Below, piece by piece: positions 34,182 to 45,998 of a DNA stretch of 64,000 nucleotides. Each line of letters begins with the position of its first letter. The first letter of the stretch is position 1. The position numbers and the translations under genes were made by a program. The stretch is from positions 67,751,675 to 67,815,674 of the forward strand of contig OY997594.1 of NCBI GenBank assembly GCA_963921825.1, given 5' to 3'. The notes under the pieces were generated by a model. That model was given only the letters and a program-made list of their open reading frames with translations. It did not search any database and had not been told where the DNA came from. The stretch comes from Erodium maritimum. Lineage: Eukaryota > Streptophyta > Magnoliopsida > Geraniales > Geraniaceae.

Positions 34182-35094
34182 TAATCACATGAGAGGTATG
34201 ATCAAGCATTAGCAAGTTAGGAAAAAACTCTCTGCTAGTGTTTTGAGAGTTTTGTCGTCGTCCACGCCTTTATGGCTATGGCTATAGCAATTGTCATAAC
34301 CTATGTCAAGGTTCTTCTTCTCTCTTCTTCCCAACTTTCTCTTTGCACTTTACGTTTGGATCCTGCGAAACTTCTTTCTGTTAGGGTTTCTTTCAAGCCG
34401 CCTTTAGTCACCGCGACATTGGCCATGTCCCACCACCAACATAGCATCTCCCGCTCTGATTTGGTCTCCCCTCTGCCTCGGGGGTTTCTGCCTCTACAAC
34501 CGCCGTCCTAGACGCTGTCGTCGCCGTCCTTTAAGCCGCCGCCGCCCCTACTGCTGTCGCCATCTCTGATGCCGCCGCTATCCCTAGAGACTTCTCTAAA
34601 GTCGCAGCAATCGGTCTACAGCAGGCGGCGCAACCGTCTTGTCCCCTTTCACGATTATGGCTCTAGCTAATCTAAAAGGTCTATTTTATGTTGTTTGACT
34701 TTGCCTTTGCAGGATCAATGCATGTCGATCAGAGAATAAGGAGTTCTCCAAGGAGGGGAGCATCGGGTTCTGGCCCGACCAAGACGATGCTTTGCCTCCC
34801 ACCATCACCTTTACCGTCGAAGTCCCGCAGGATCTCCGGTACCTCGTTCCCCCTCAGCGTCTTCTTTTAGTGCCCAAGGGGCATCAAAATACATTTTTGT
34901 GACGGTTCTGATATTCAAAGGGTCTCATTGCCCAATGGATGTCAAAATATTGTCTGTGACGGTTATGATATTAAAAAGGTCAGTGAACTGTTGTTCGCTA
35001 ATACTGACCTTCTGGTGGCCGGGGAACCTGTCCCCCGAGGAACGATAATGTAATCAATTTCAGGTTATAAAATTGCACCTTTCGATAAAAAAAA
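34182..35094 (+). mobile_element. Probable LINE-derived short retroposon with an oligo(A) tail
   Basis: A C/T-rich 5' part with gccgccgcc words (34270-34620) is followed by a mixed region and ends ttgcacctttcgat plus eight A residues (35087-35094). The design matches the other oligo(A)-ended units at 22986, 48435 and 49745. There is no reverse transcriptase and no clear target duplication. The frames at 34272-34511 and 34688-34870 are unassigned. Confidence 0.45.
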
Positions 35095-35145
35095 GGCAAT
35101 GTGGAAGAAGACATATCGGCTAAAAAAATTCTCTCTCGCTGTGAG

Positions 35146-35522
35146 TGTTAATTATCATCTATTAGGTGGCCCATATACATGTTAATCCAACTCAGTTAGT
35201 GAAGCCCAATGTAATGGTGGTTGAGCCCAAATGATGAGTTGGTTATCTTAGGGTTATAATTCCTTTCTCTCTCCCTAATTGAATCAGTTACAAAAAACAC
35301 ACTCTCTGAACCTTTACAGAGAAGACCAAGGAAAAAGAGAGAGAGAAGAAAAAGATCAAAGACCAAGCAAGAGTTCATGGATCCGGGTATGTCATATTGT
35401 TAATTAATTCTTCTCTTTCGTTTAGTAGAACTATATAATTGATATGGTTGAATTAAATTGAGTTTTAACGTTCCTCTTCAATTCCGCTTCAAAGTGTATA
35501 GAATTGATCTTAAATTCCTACA
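35146..35522 (+). repeat. 5' LTR of the outer copia fossil
   Basis: It begins tgttaattatc and ends cctaca, directly before the tRNA primer site. Its first 310 bases align with 48125-48434. Confidence 0.88.
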
Positions 35523-35996
35523 ATGGTATCAGAGCCTGGTTAACAACTCATTTAATTCACCATACTTTACAATATGAAAATTATCCCCACCTTCGATTAT
35601 TGATGGTTCCTGATATTTCTGTTTTGAGTTATGGTGATATAAGTTATTATGTGTTTTCATATTAATTAAGTTTTGTTAATTAATGACTGTTATGAGCATG
35701 GATCCGGAGAAGTGGTCGAGGTCATGTTCATAACAATACTCATTAATTTGACTTAACAATGCATAGTATTTAAACTTTTATATGTTCGTTGCTTTGGCCT
35801 TTATTGTACTTAAGCATGTGTTTTTTGATTTGGCTTTTACTGTAAATACAATATTTATATATTGATTGTTACGTGGCATTTATGGTAATTTTCTTGTGAA
35901 TCGTGGTCATGAGAATTAATGTCATGATCGATCCTGTGTATATGTATGTGTTATTGCTCGGCAGACATTGTAATTTACATGTTAAAGTGAATATAT

Positions 35997-36214
35997 TGGG
36001 AAGAATTGATATAACTGTTGTGTACTTATTCATTATGAACCATTGTATATAACTATATATATATATGAAAGAAGAGAGAACGTGTACTAATAAGTTCCTA
36101 TTTTATCTCAATAAATAACAACTCCTATACTGTCTAAACAAGTAACAGTGAGATAAGCTACATGATAAGACTTGGACTAGACTTGGTCATCTTTGGCTTA
36201 GTCATATTATTACA
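35997..36214 (-). repeat. Left LTR (3') of the inner copia fossil
   Basis: Starts tgggaagaattg and ends attattaca in plus-strand reading, next to a G-rich polypurine tract (minus strand, aacttgaggggga). Confidence 0.88.
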
Positions 36215-37453
36215 TCCCCCTCAAGTTGATAATTCGTGTAGCGAGGTTCAACTTGTAGATGAGCGTCTCGAATCGAGGACGAAGAAGTGGTTTGGTGAGC
36301 ACGTCGGCCAGCTGATCATCATTCGAAACATATGAAACACAAAGATAACCTTTCCGAACTTGCTCCCGAACAAAATGATAGGCAAATGCAATATGTTTCA
36401 TTCGTGAGTGGAATATCGTATTTGAGCTTAAGGATGTTGCGCCAAGATTGTCACAGTATATCACAGGTGTTTCAGATAGCTTGTGACCCAGTTCGTCAAG
36501 AAGTGACATGACCCACATAAGTTCAGCAGTCGTGTCAGTTAATGCTTTATATTCTGCTTCAATCGAGGACCTAGCAACCGATCGCTACTTTCTAGAGCTC
36601 CAAGAGATGGGTGTAGAGCATAAGTAAACAATATATCATATAGTAGAGATAAAATCGTCTTTGTCTCCGGCCTAGTCCGCATCCGAGAAGGCATGAAGAC
36701 GGAGAGGAGAAGCAAATGTAATATGAAGACCTTTATCAATTGTTCCTACAAGATAACGAAGGAGATGTTTTAAAGCCTGCCAATGATTACTCGTTAGGGA
36801 GTGCATAAACTGAGATAATTTGTTCACACAAAAGGCAATATCAGGTCGAGTGAAGCCCAAGTATTGGAGGCTTCCAACTAAAGTTGTCACGCCCCAATTT
36901 CAGTAAAACCGAACTAGGGACGCGAACATTTTAAATAATAAAGTCGTTTGAAACCTGTTTTCATTAAACACTTTAAAAGTACCCTTTGTTCAACAAAATA
37001 ATAATTACAGTTTAAAACACGTCGCAACAAGTGGACAAAAGTACAAGGTATCCGTCACTAGACTCAAAAGACAAAACCCGGACTCCGCTCCTAGCTCCAC
37101 AAGCTTCGAGAGCTCACCTAGTCCGTCCCACGAACAGTACCTGTAGGAAAAGCAGCTAGGGGTGAGCGTTCGCTCACCACCACGGATAACAGACTGACTA
37201 CGGCATAATTAGCAGAAAAGCCAGTAACACTAAAACCAAACCCGACACCGGGACTACAGTCCCCAACTCAAGTAACCAACTGACCCACAACCCATTACTT
37301 TCCTCAAAAGACTCAACACTCGATAACACAATGTAGACCCGACACAACTATCGACGACCTCCTCAAGGACACGACAGAAAGACTACACAACGCCAAACAA
37401 GATCACAAAGGATCGCACACCAGCTGCTCAGTAACCAATCTCAATCAGGTCAG

Positions 37454-37710
37454 GGTTCGACCTATCGCAATTCCTCGACACGAAGTCGGATCAGGCTGTC
37501 GACCTTTCGAACTCGCAATTCATCGACACTAAGTCGGATCAGGCTATCGACCTTTAGAACTCGCAATTCACCGACACTAAGTCGGATCAGGCTGTCGACC
37601 TTTAGAACTCGCAATTCATCGACACTAAGTCGGATCAGGCTGTCGACCTTTAGAACTCGCAATTCATCGACACTAAGTCGGATCATGCTGTCGACCTTTA
37701 GAACTCGCAA
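37454..37710. repeat. 48-bp tandem repeat, about 5 copies
   Basis: The unit runs aactcgcaattcatcgacac and onward through gtcggatcaggctgtcgacc. Because 48 is a multiple of three, the minus strand shows a repeating 16-residue pattern (VLKVDSLIRLSVDELR), which is a by-product of the repeat rather than a gene. Confidence 0.92.
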
Positions 37711-37789
37711 CTTCAGGTAACCACAATCACAATCACAGGCAAGTTCGATCACACAGGCACTCAAGGCCACTCAAGACATCTCAACAGTC

Positions 37790-38580
37790 AAGACTCAGGT
37801 TCAACAACCCCACAGGCACTCACTGCCACTCGAGACACACCAACGGTCAAGACTCGGGTTCAACAACCCCACGGGCACTCACTGCTACTCAAGACACACC
37901 AACGGTCAAGACTCGGGTTCAACAACCCCACGGGCACTCACTGCCACTCAAGACACACCAACGGTCAAGACTCGGGTTCAACAACCCCACGGGCACTCAC
38001 TGCCACTCAAGACACACCAACGGTCAAGACTCTAGTTCAACAACTCCACGGCACTCACGACCACTCAAGACACGCCAACGGTCAAGACTCGGGTTCAACA
38101 ACCCCACGGGCACTCACTGCCACTCAAGACACACCAACGGTCAAGACTCGGGTTCAACAACCCCACGGGCACTCACTGCCACTCAAGACACACCAACGGT
38201 CAAGACTCTAGTTCAACAACTCCACGGCACTCACGGCCACTCAAGACACGCCAACGGTCAAGACTCTAGTTCAACAACTCCACGACACTCACGGCCACTC
38301 AAGACACGCCAACGGTCAAGACTCGGGTTCAACAACCCCACGGCACTCACGGCCACCCCTAAGCACTGACAGTAAGACACGGGCACTCATGGCCACCCAA
38401 GACACCAATTTAAATACACGGGCTCTCAAGGCCACCCAAACTCAACACTAAATAACACGGGCTCTCAAGGCCACCCAAACTCAACAATAAATAACACGGC
38501 TCTCATGGCCACCCAAGACACCAATTTAAATACACGGGCTCTCATGGCCACCCAAGACGCCAAAATAAACAATCAACCTC
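37790..38580. repeat. 59-bp tandem repeat array with degenerate shorter units
   Basis: About ten units of roughly 59 bp (cgggcactcactgccactca ... gactcgggttcaacaacccc) run to about 38355. Shorter units with cacgggctctcaaggccacc follow to about 38580. Some neighbouring pairs are more alike than distant ones, as expected from slippage or unequal exchange. Confidence 0.9.
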
Positions 38581-39752
38581 CGGCTTAACCCAAGCCTCCA
38601 ATAGTCCTAATATCGACAGTTTCACAATCAACCTCCGGGCATGGTCATATGCCTCCAGTAAAACAAATAACGCTAAGTTCTCTGCTCCTACGACACTACT
38701 AAGTGTCACATGCTTTTCTCATAATTACTAAGTTCCCGTAATATGCTTTTCTAATAAACGCTACAATCCCGTATCATGCCTTTCTAATATTTAAATAAAC
38801 TTATTCAACCCACGACACCCCGGTGTCACATGCAATTCTACTGTTAACTTCCCCCAGTCAGGGCCGAGATCCGGCTACTTTTCCCTACCTCGAGGCGATA
38901 ACAACAGCTGCGTCTCCTAGCTGTTGACGTCCTGGCCCGCTTCTCCTCTGTCTCGTCACGAAGTCCGAATGTCTCCTCATCCTCCGAGCTCGGGTCCAAG
39001 GTCTTGAAACAAAAAAACAGGTACTTGAATTAATACCAATTCAGTTGCAATAAGAACGAGAAACAACTAAATTAAACCCGAAAGTCCAACATAGGCCAAA
39101 ACAGGAAATGGGCCGGAAAGAGGCCCAATCCGAGTCTGTCACGGTTTGGGTCACGGAACCGTGGCAGACACCGTCACGGTCTCCCTCACGGAGCCGTGAC
39201 GCCTCCCGTCACGGTGCCAGACGGATTCGAACAGACCCTTCCTTCCGCGATCGGTGGTAACACCTTTCCTTTTGTTTGATACTCCGCAGCTACAAAATAA
39301 ACTCTAATAGTCCAACACTAGCTTACTTGCTTGATAAATTGATTTCGATCAACACTGTCACCAAACTCGTGGTGTCTTAGTGCTCTTAATCCATGAAATT
39401 TATATGGAGCAATTAATGCTTCATCTATTGATTTGTTGTTGCTACTCACGAAACAACATGGAGCATTAATCCTTCATCTATATATGTGCTGATACAGCAA
39501 TTACATAACAACCCACTATTCAAATATGACACAGAACCAACTCATGGAGTACTTTTGACCCACATATGCCTTTTTGATTTCTAGATCAGTAGCCACCAAA
39601 ACCAAAATACAAAAACTCCCCCATCCTCACAACAATGAAGCCGACCCCACCAAGCCATACCCTCTTCTTCTTTACCGAATCAAGCCGCCACAAATTTACC
39701 TATCCAAGTCTTAATCCTTGCACCCTTTAATTATCTAACACACAAGAGAACA

Positions 39753-40050
39753 AAAGTGGAGAAAGCTTTTGATTCCTTACATTTATTTCTCGGTTTCTCC
39801 ATGAGCTTCCGCCAGATGGTGCCGCCCCTCTCTATCCATTGCTAAAGTGATGTCTCAACCCTATAATTCAGTATAGATATAAGGGACAAATTTTGATGGG
39901 CTTAACAAATAGGGCTTAGCTTATGGCCCAAAAAGAATATTAGGTCCCTTTTTTTTTTTTTTTACCAAAACGCTTATTGCACAAACCTACCCCGACGATT
40001 ATAATTACAAAAGGATACTCCTTTTTAAATGAGCGGGGTTTACAATCTAC
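39753..40050. other. Unassigned stretch between the solo LTR and the inner copia coding part
   Basis: About 300 bases with a poly(T) run (about 39950-39965). They fall where copia reverse transcriptase would be expected, yet I recognise none of it here. A further rearrangement is likely. Confidence 0.35.
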
Positions 40051-42937
40051 CCGACGTTGAGGAAAACCCGTTGCAACAAGACGAGCCTTGTAACAATCAA
40101 GAGTGCCATCCGAATTTTGCTTAACACGAAATACCCATTTGCATCCTACTAGGTTGTGAGCAGAAGTAGCTGGAACCAACGTCCAAGTGCCATTAGACTG
40201 AAGAGCATCAAACGAGTAGGAGGGTTGGGATTAGAGGAATGGGTTTCGGAAAAGGGAAGTGCATGGCTTGAAGTTGTGTCACGGGATAGTGTAGCAAAAA
40301 TCTCAAAAAGAGGGGCCGGTAAATGTTGAGTAGGTTGTAAGGGGATGGAAAAATTGACCCATTCATCAGGTTGGGCTTCTTACTGGTCAAGAGTTTTGGT
40401 GAGTAGTTTGAACGGGTAATCAGTCTCCACAAATCGAACATGACGAGAGGAATAGAGACGTTTCGTTGTCGGATCAAGACAAAGATATGCACTTTGAGTG
40501 GTTGAATACCCTACAAAAACACACATAACAGATCTCGGAGCAAGTTTATGGTTAACATAAGGACGTAGCCACGGAAAACACAAACAACCAAAACTCTTAA
40601 GCTTCTCATAATTAGGATGGTGATTAATGAGACAAAAGTAAGGAGTATTATATTATAAGGTGGGAGTAGGAAGACGATTGATTAGATATACCGTAGTTGC
40701 AAAGGCATGAGGCCAATGGTCAAGGGGAATACTAGAGTAAGTGAGTAACGAGAGATCAGTTTCAACTATGTGACGATGTCGACGTTCTGAAAGGCCGTTA
40801 TGTTCTGGAGTATGAGGTGGTGATGTGAGCCTTGTAATTTCTTGATCACTGAGAAAAGAGCTAAGGGCATCGTACTCTCCCCTATTGTCGGCAAATAAAA
40901 TTTTAATGGTTCGAGCAAAGAACTTCTCCACTAACGCTTTGAATTTAACAAACATAGTCCGAGTGTCCGACTTTCATTTCAGGGGATAAAGCCATGCATA
41001 TCTGGTGAAGTGATCAACAAAAACACAATAATAGCGCAATCCATCATACGAAATAATTGGAGATGTCCAAGCATCACTATAAATAATCTCAAGTGGGTAA
41101 GTTGAAACAATAGTGCTCTCGTTAAAATGAAGCTTATGACTTTTGTTAATTTGGCAAGAAGAACAAGAAGATTGCAAAAACTTAGGATGACATAATTTAT
41201 GAGCTTGTTGAATGAAAGCATAAATAGCAGTGGACGAATGCCCGAACTTATGGTGCCAAAGTGTAGAGTAATTGATGTTGAGTTGGTGGACAAAAGGTGC
41301 AACTTGAGGCCACACATAAACACCACCGATACACGGGCCTTTAAGAAGCATGTTCCCCGTGCGAATGTCCTTGACAAAAACACAATCAGGTAAGAATTCA
41401 ATAGAAGAGTTATTATGCTTTGTGAATTGAGAGACAGAAATAATATTTTTTGTGAGAGATGGAACACATAAGACATTTGACAGCGGAAAATTGAGAAGTT
41501 TAAGAGATCCAGTGTGTGTTATGTGGTTGCCCTTACCATCACCAACGAAAAAAGAATCCAGACCCGTATATGGATGATGTAAAGCCATGTTTTCTAAGTC
41601 TCGAGTGACATGATGCGTAGCGACGCTATCCACAAGCCATTACGGGGTGGTGGATCCTGTATTGGATGTATGAGCTTGAGGCTGAGAAACTGCAGCAACA
41701 GGAAACTAGATTGATGATGGAGGATGAAGACCAGGATTCTGATTTCGAAAAATAGGGCAGTGCGAGATAACATGCCCCTGCTCCCTGTACCATTGACATC
41801 TCACTTTGAAAGGTTTGTTTCCAACAGGAGAAGCTCCCGAGGAACGGGAGTTACCAGGCATCATATTTGTCCTTGAGGATGATGAAGAACTTGGATAGGA
41901 CCAAGGACATGACATATCAGTAGGATGACGTTGATGGTTCCGTGCAAAACGAACTTGAGCCGACAGAGCAATGATCGGAGACGAGATTGCAGCACCTTCT
42001 AACCTGAGACACAATTCATGATTGATTAATTTTTCATGGAGCTTATCAAATAAGATAGGCATATCCCTAGCATTGACACCATCCACGACAGATTTGTATG
42101 AGTCATCCAACCCCTGTAAAATTGTATCAGTGAGGTCCTCCTGATCAAGTGGAGAACCAATCGAAGCAAGAACATCAGCAGTGCCTTTAACAGAATGCAT
42201 AAAACCCGAAATAGAAAGTGTTTGTGGTGGATTTGAGATTAGTCTTAAGCTGTTTAATGTGGCCGCGAGATGGACGAGCATAAGTATTTTGTAATAGAGT
42301 CCATACCTCATGAGAGTACTGTGTTTGGGTTACCAGAGAAGCCACCTGAAGCGAAAGGGTGCCGAGAAGTGCACCATAGAGGAGTCGATCTTGTCGTTTC
42401 CAAGTCATGTAAGCCGGATTGGGAACTTGAATAGGAGGTGATGCTGAGTTAAGTACTGTGGCAGCCGACATTTCGTGGGAACCATCGACGAACCAAAACA
42501 AATCGTAGCCTTCAGTACAGCCTGAATCTGCAGCTTCCATGTGATGTAGTTGGATGGGGTGAGCTTGATGATGTTGGACAACATTATGTGGGTAAAGGGA
42601 TGAGACGGGTCTTGAGGATTTTGTAAAACAGAAACACCATCGGAAGCCATGGACGAGAACCAGAGAGAATACAAATATAGAGAAAAGAGATGAGAATGGA
42701 TAAAAGTAAGTAAATGTGTGGATGGGGTTGGTTTCAAAAAAAAAAGTTGTGTGAAGTGACAAAAGGTTGAGAAGTAACTCTGGCGTGTGGTATAGCAAAA
42801 GCAAAAGTTGATGACTTGTGTCAGATTCTAAAATGGTGGTTTTGTTGAAAACAGATGGAGTGGTTTTGTAAAAGAAAATTTGTTTCGTTGGAGAAAACAA
42901 ACGATTGGTGGTCAAACCTCTTTGAGCTCGGATACCA

Positions 42938-43145
42938 TGTGAAGAATTGATATAATTGTTGTGTACTTTATTCATTGAGTCATTGTATATATACATGAAA
43001 GAAGAGAGAACGTGTACCACTAAGTTCCTATTTTATCTCAACAAATAACAACTCCTATATTGTCTCAACAAGTGACAGTGAGATAAGGTACGTGATAAGA
43101 GTTGGACTAGACTTGGTCATCTTTTACTTAGTCATATTATAAACA
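42938..43145 (-). repeat. Right LTR (5') of the inner copia fossil
   Basis: Starts tgtgaagaattg and ends attataaaca in plus-strand reading. It is followed by the tatat target duplication. Confidence 0.88.
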
Positions 43146-45730
43146 TATATATGTGGTCTTGAACATGTTCATATATATTTGTTTAAATTGTGTTAAAAGC
43201 CAAATATTAAAGTATACTTGATGATGTATTTTGTATATGTAGTAACACGTTCATGTTGTAAACATGAACGTAAAACTTTTGGCTCAACGTTAGGTAACTT
43301 GAAGGCTTATTAGTCACCAAAGTGATTTGCTTAAAAGTTAACCAAACATTATAGTTATCCCTTAAGAACTGTTTAAATTTAGAGATGCTAGTAAATAACA
43401 TAAAAGACGCTAAACTTTAACGATTTAATTATTAATTATAAAACTATAAGGTCACCTAAATTATGTATAATTAATAATATTAATGGAGATTAATGAACAT
43501 TTTCAATGGACTTGTTTGTATATCCAAAGATAGCATCTATGTTCATTAGAATTTAGTTAGTTGTCTATCATATTAAAATTTTATTTAGCATCATTATAAG
43601 TTTATACCTTTAATTTTAACCCAAAGGTCAACTTAAAAGTATATAGTAAAGTAGCAATGATTGTTAATTTATAGATAACTCAAAATACTAACGTGTAAGA
43701 TGTATGTAATGTTTTGCAGCTTCCATGAATATGTTTGCTTCGACGAATGGTGTCGTTAAATTCAATGGATTAAATTATTCAGATTGGCCAGAACAGGTTC
43801 AGTTTCAACTGGGCGTTATGGATTTAGACCTGACAATAATTACCGATGAAGTGCCTGTAGCCATTATTGAGACTAGTACAGAGGCTGAAAAATCAATATT
43901 TAATGCTTGGGAAAGGTCTAATAGGCTGAGCTTGAATTTAATGAAGATGACGATGGCTGATAACATCAAACCATCGATGCCGAAGACTAACAATGCAAGG
44001 GAATTCATGTTGAAAATTAAGGAACTTTCTTAATCGGACATTACTGATAAGTCTATTGTGGGAAGTCTTATGAGCGAGCTGATGACCAAGAAATTTGATT
44101 GGTCGCAATCCATTCATGATCATGTGACATGTATGTCAAACTTAGTAGCAAAACTAAAGGCGATAAGGATGGATGTGAGTGAATCATTTCTAGTTCAGTT
44201 CATCAACTCACTTCCTATAGAGTTTGGTCAATTCCAGGTGAATTATAACACCATTAAAGAGAAATAAAATCTTCAGAAAATTAAGGCTATGCTCATTAAG
44301 AGGAAGGAAGATTGAAAAAGATTAAGGGTCACTCTGTTCATTTCACAATGCATGATGGTGCCAGTAGCAGCAAGGCTAGACCGGGAAAATTTGAAAAGAA
44401 AATGAAAGGAAAAAATCCTTTGAAAGTCAATGAGGGACACATTCGAAAGGAGCAGAGGTCCTACTTCTGCAACAAGAATGGTCACCTCAAAAAGGACTGT
44501 CCGAAAAAAAAAGACCTGGTTTGAAAAGAAAGATACATATTTTGTTTCTGTATGTTTTGAATCAAATCTTATAGAAGTACCTCATAACACTTGGTGGTTA
44601 GATACCAGTGGGACTACTCATGTGTCACATATTTAACAAGGATTCTTTTCGATCCACCCCATAACTGGAGCTGATCGATTTCTGTATTTGGGAAACAGAA
44701 TGAAGGCACATATTGAAGAAATTGGAACGTATAGATTAATATTAGACACAAGATGCCGTCTAGATTTAGAGAAATGTATGTACGTTCTTGATTGTACTAG
44801 AAACTTAATTTCTATTTCCAAATTAGACAAGGTTGACTTCAACTTTAAGATTGACAATGATATTTTTTCATTGTACAAACATAATTATTATTATGGTAGT
44901 GGTATTTTGATGGATGATTTATATCGTTTCAATCTTGATGTTGATTTTGCTGAATCCCTATTTAATGTTGAACATAGTACATGCAGTAAGACATGCAGTA
45001 AGCGTAGTATACGTAAAGAGAATTCTGCTTTCTTCTGCCATCAAAGATTAGGTCATATATCTAAAGAAAGAATAATGAGGTTAGTGAAAAGTGAAGTCTT
45101 ACCTCAATTGGATTTCATTGACTAGGGTGTGTGTCTAGAATGCATTAAAGGCAAGCAAACCAGACACATATCAAAACATCCGGGCACAAGAAGTAGTGAA
45201 CCTCTTGAATTAATACATACTAATATTTGTGGTCCTTTTGATGCACTAAGGTGGAGCGGTGATACATATTTTATCACCTTTATTGATGATTATTTAAGGT
45301 AATGTTATCTTTATCAATTGCATGAAAAATCTCAATCAACGAATACCGTAGAAGTGTTCGTGAATGAGATGGAAAGGCAATTAGATAGAAAAGTTAAAAT
45401 AATAAGATCACATAGAGGCGGTGAATATTATGGAAAATTGGATGAAAACGGACAATGTCCGGGGCCTCTTGCCAAATTTCTAGAGAGTCGGGGCATATGT
45501 GCACAATACACAATGCCTAAGACGCCATAAAAAATGGTGTTGCTGAGAGACGAAATCGTACTTTAATGGATATGGTTAGAAGTATGATGAGTTATAGTAC
45601 TATACCTCTTTCCTTGTGGACACATGCATTGAGAACGGCAATATATCTGTTGAATAGGGTTCCTAGTAAAGCAATTCATAAGACTCCTTATGAACTATGG
45701 ACAGGGAGGAACCCTAGCTTGAGGCACTTT

Positions 45731-45998
45731 GAGCATCCACAACTATTTCGTCGGTAGCTGGCGAGATGGCGATGGCGGGAAGAATTAAAAAATATTTTTT
45801 TTCCTTCCCAACCAGTTCACCGCCTGCGAGAGCTACAGTGGTAAGCCTTTTTGTTGGCTTTAGTGACCCATTTTCCTTCACATTTTTCTCCCCACCAGCG
45901 ATGAGTGTCGACCTTAAGCTCCTAGCCAGCACTCCCTGTCAGCTCCTCGCCGGCGTTTTTGCCCCGCCAGCACCTCCCCGCAACGATTGTGGATGCTC
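45731..45998. mobile_element. Tourist-like MITE copy 2, inserted in the outer copia
   Basis: A 268-bp element with ends gagcatccacaa and ttgtggatgctc, the same block order as the MITE at 19570-19827. The flanks are ttt (45728-45730) and tta (45999-46001), a TTA duplication with one change. It lies inside the integrase region of the outer copia. Confidence 0.88.

Larger units (their letters stand above)
36885..39752. mobile_element. Probable solo LTR with internal tandem repeats, nested in the inner copia
   Basis: A 2.9-kb block starts tgtcacgcccc and ends agagaaca. It is flanked by the 5-bp direct repeat aaagt (36880-36884 and 39753-39757). LTRs of several large plant Ty3/gypsy groups end in ggggcgtgaca, so the block is probably a solo LTR lying on the minus strand. 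It has no coding domain and only one copy is present. The family assignment and the right boundary are inferred. Confidence 0.6.
35997..43145 (-). mobile_element. Inner Ty1/copia fossil, nested in the outer copia leader
   Basis: A broken copia element in reverse orientation. LTRs lie at 35997-36214 and 42938-43145, with a 5-bp target duplication tatat at 35992-35996 and 43146-43150. Minus-strand order: 5' LTR (right), primer site tggtatccgagc near 42926-42937, gag about 42650-41710 with a zinc-knuckle-like region, protease about 41630, integrase about 41100-40650, a short reverse-transcriptase piece near 40180, RNase H about 36890-36215, polypurine tract, 3' LTR (left). LTR divergence is roughly 8% by eye. 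The copy is broken in many places and is itself interrupted by the unit at 36885-39752. Confidence 0.92.

Noticed and set aside
37462-37770. Minus-strand frame with a repeating VLKVDSLIRLSVDELR pattern, looking like a leucine-rich repeat protein
   Set aside because: The pattern comes from a 48-bp tandem repeat in a non-coding LTR block; the period being a multiple of three keeps the frame open.
37454-38580. Tandem units considered as a CRISPR-like array
   Set aside because: Units are directly adjacent, with no unique spacers, in plant nuclear DNA inside an LTR-type block.
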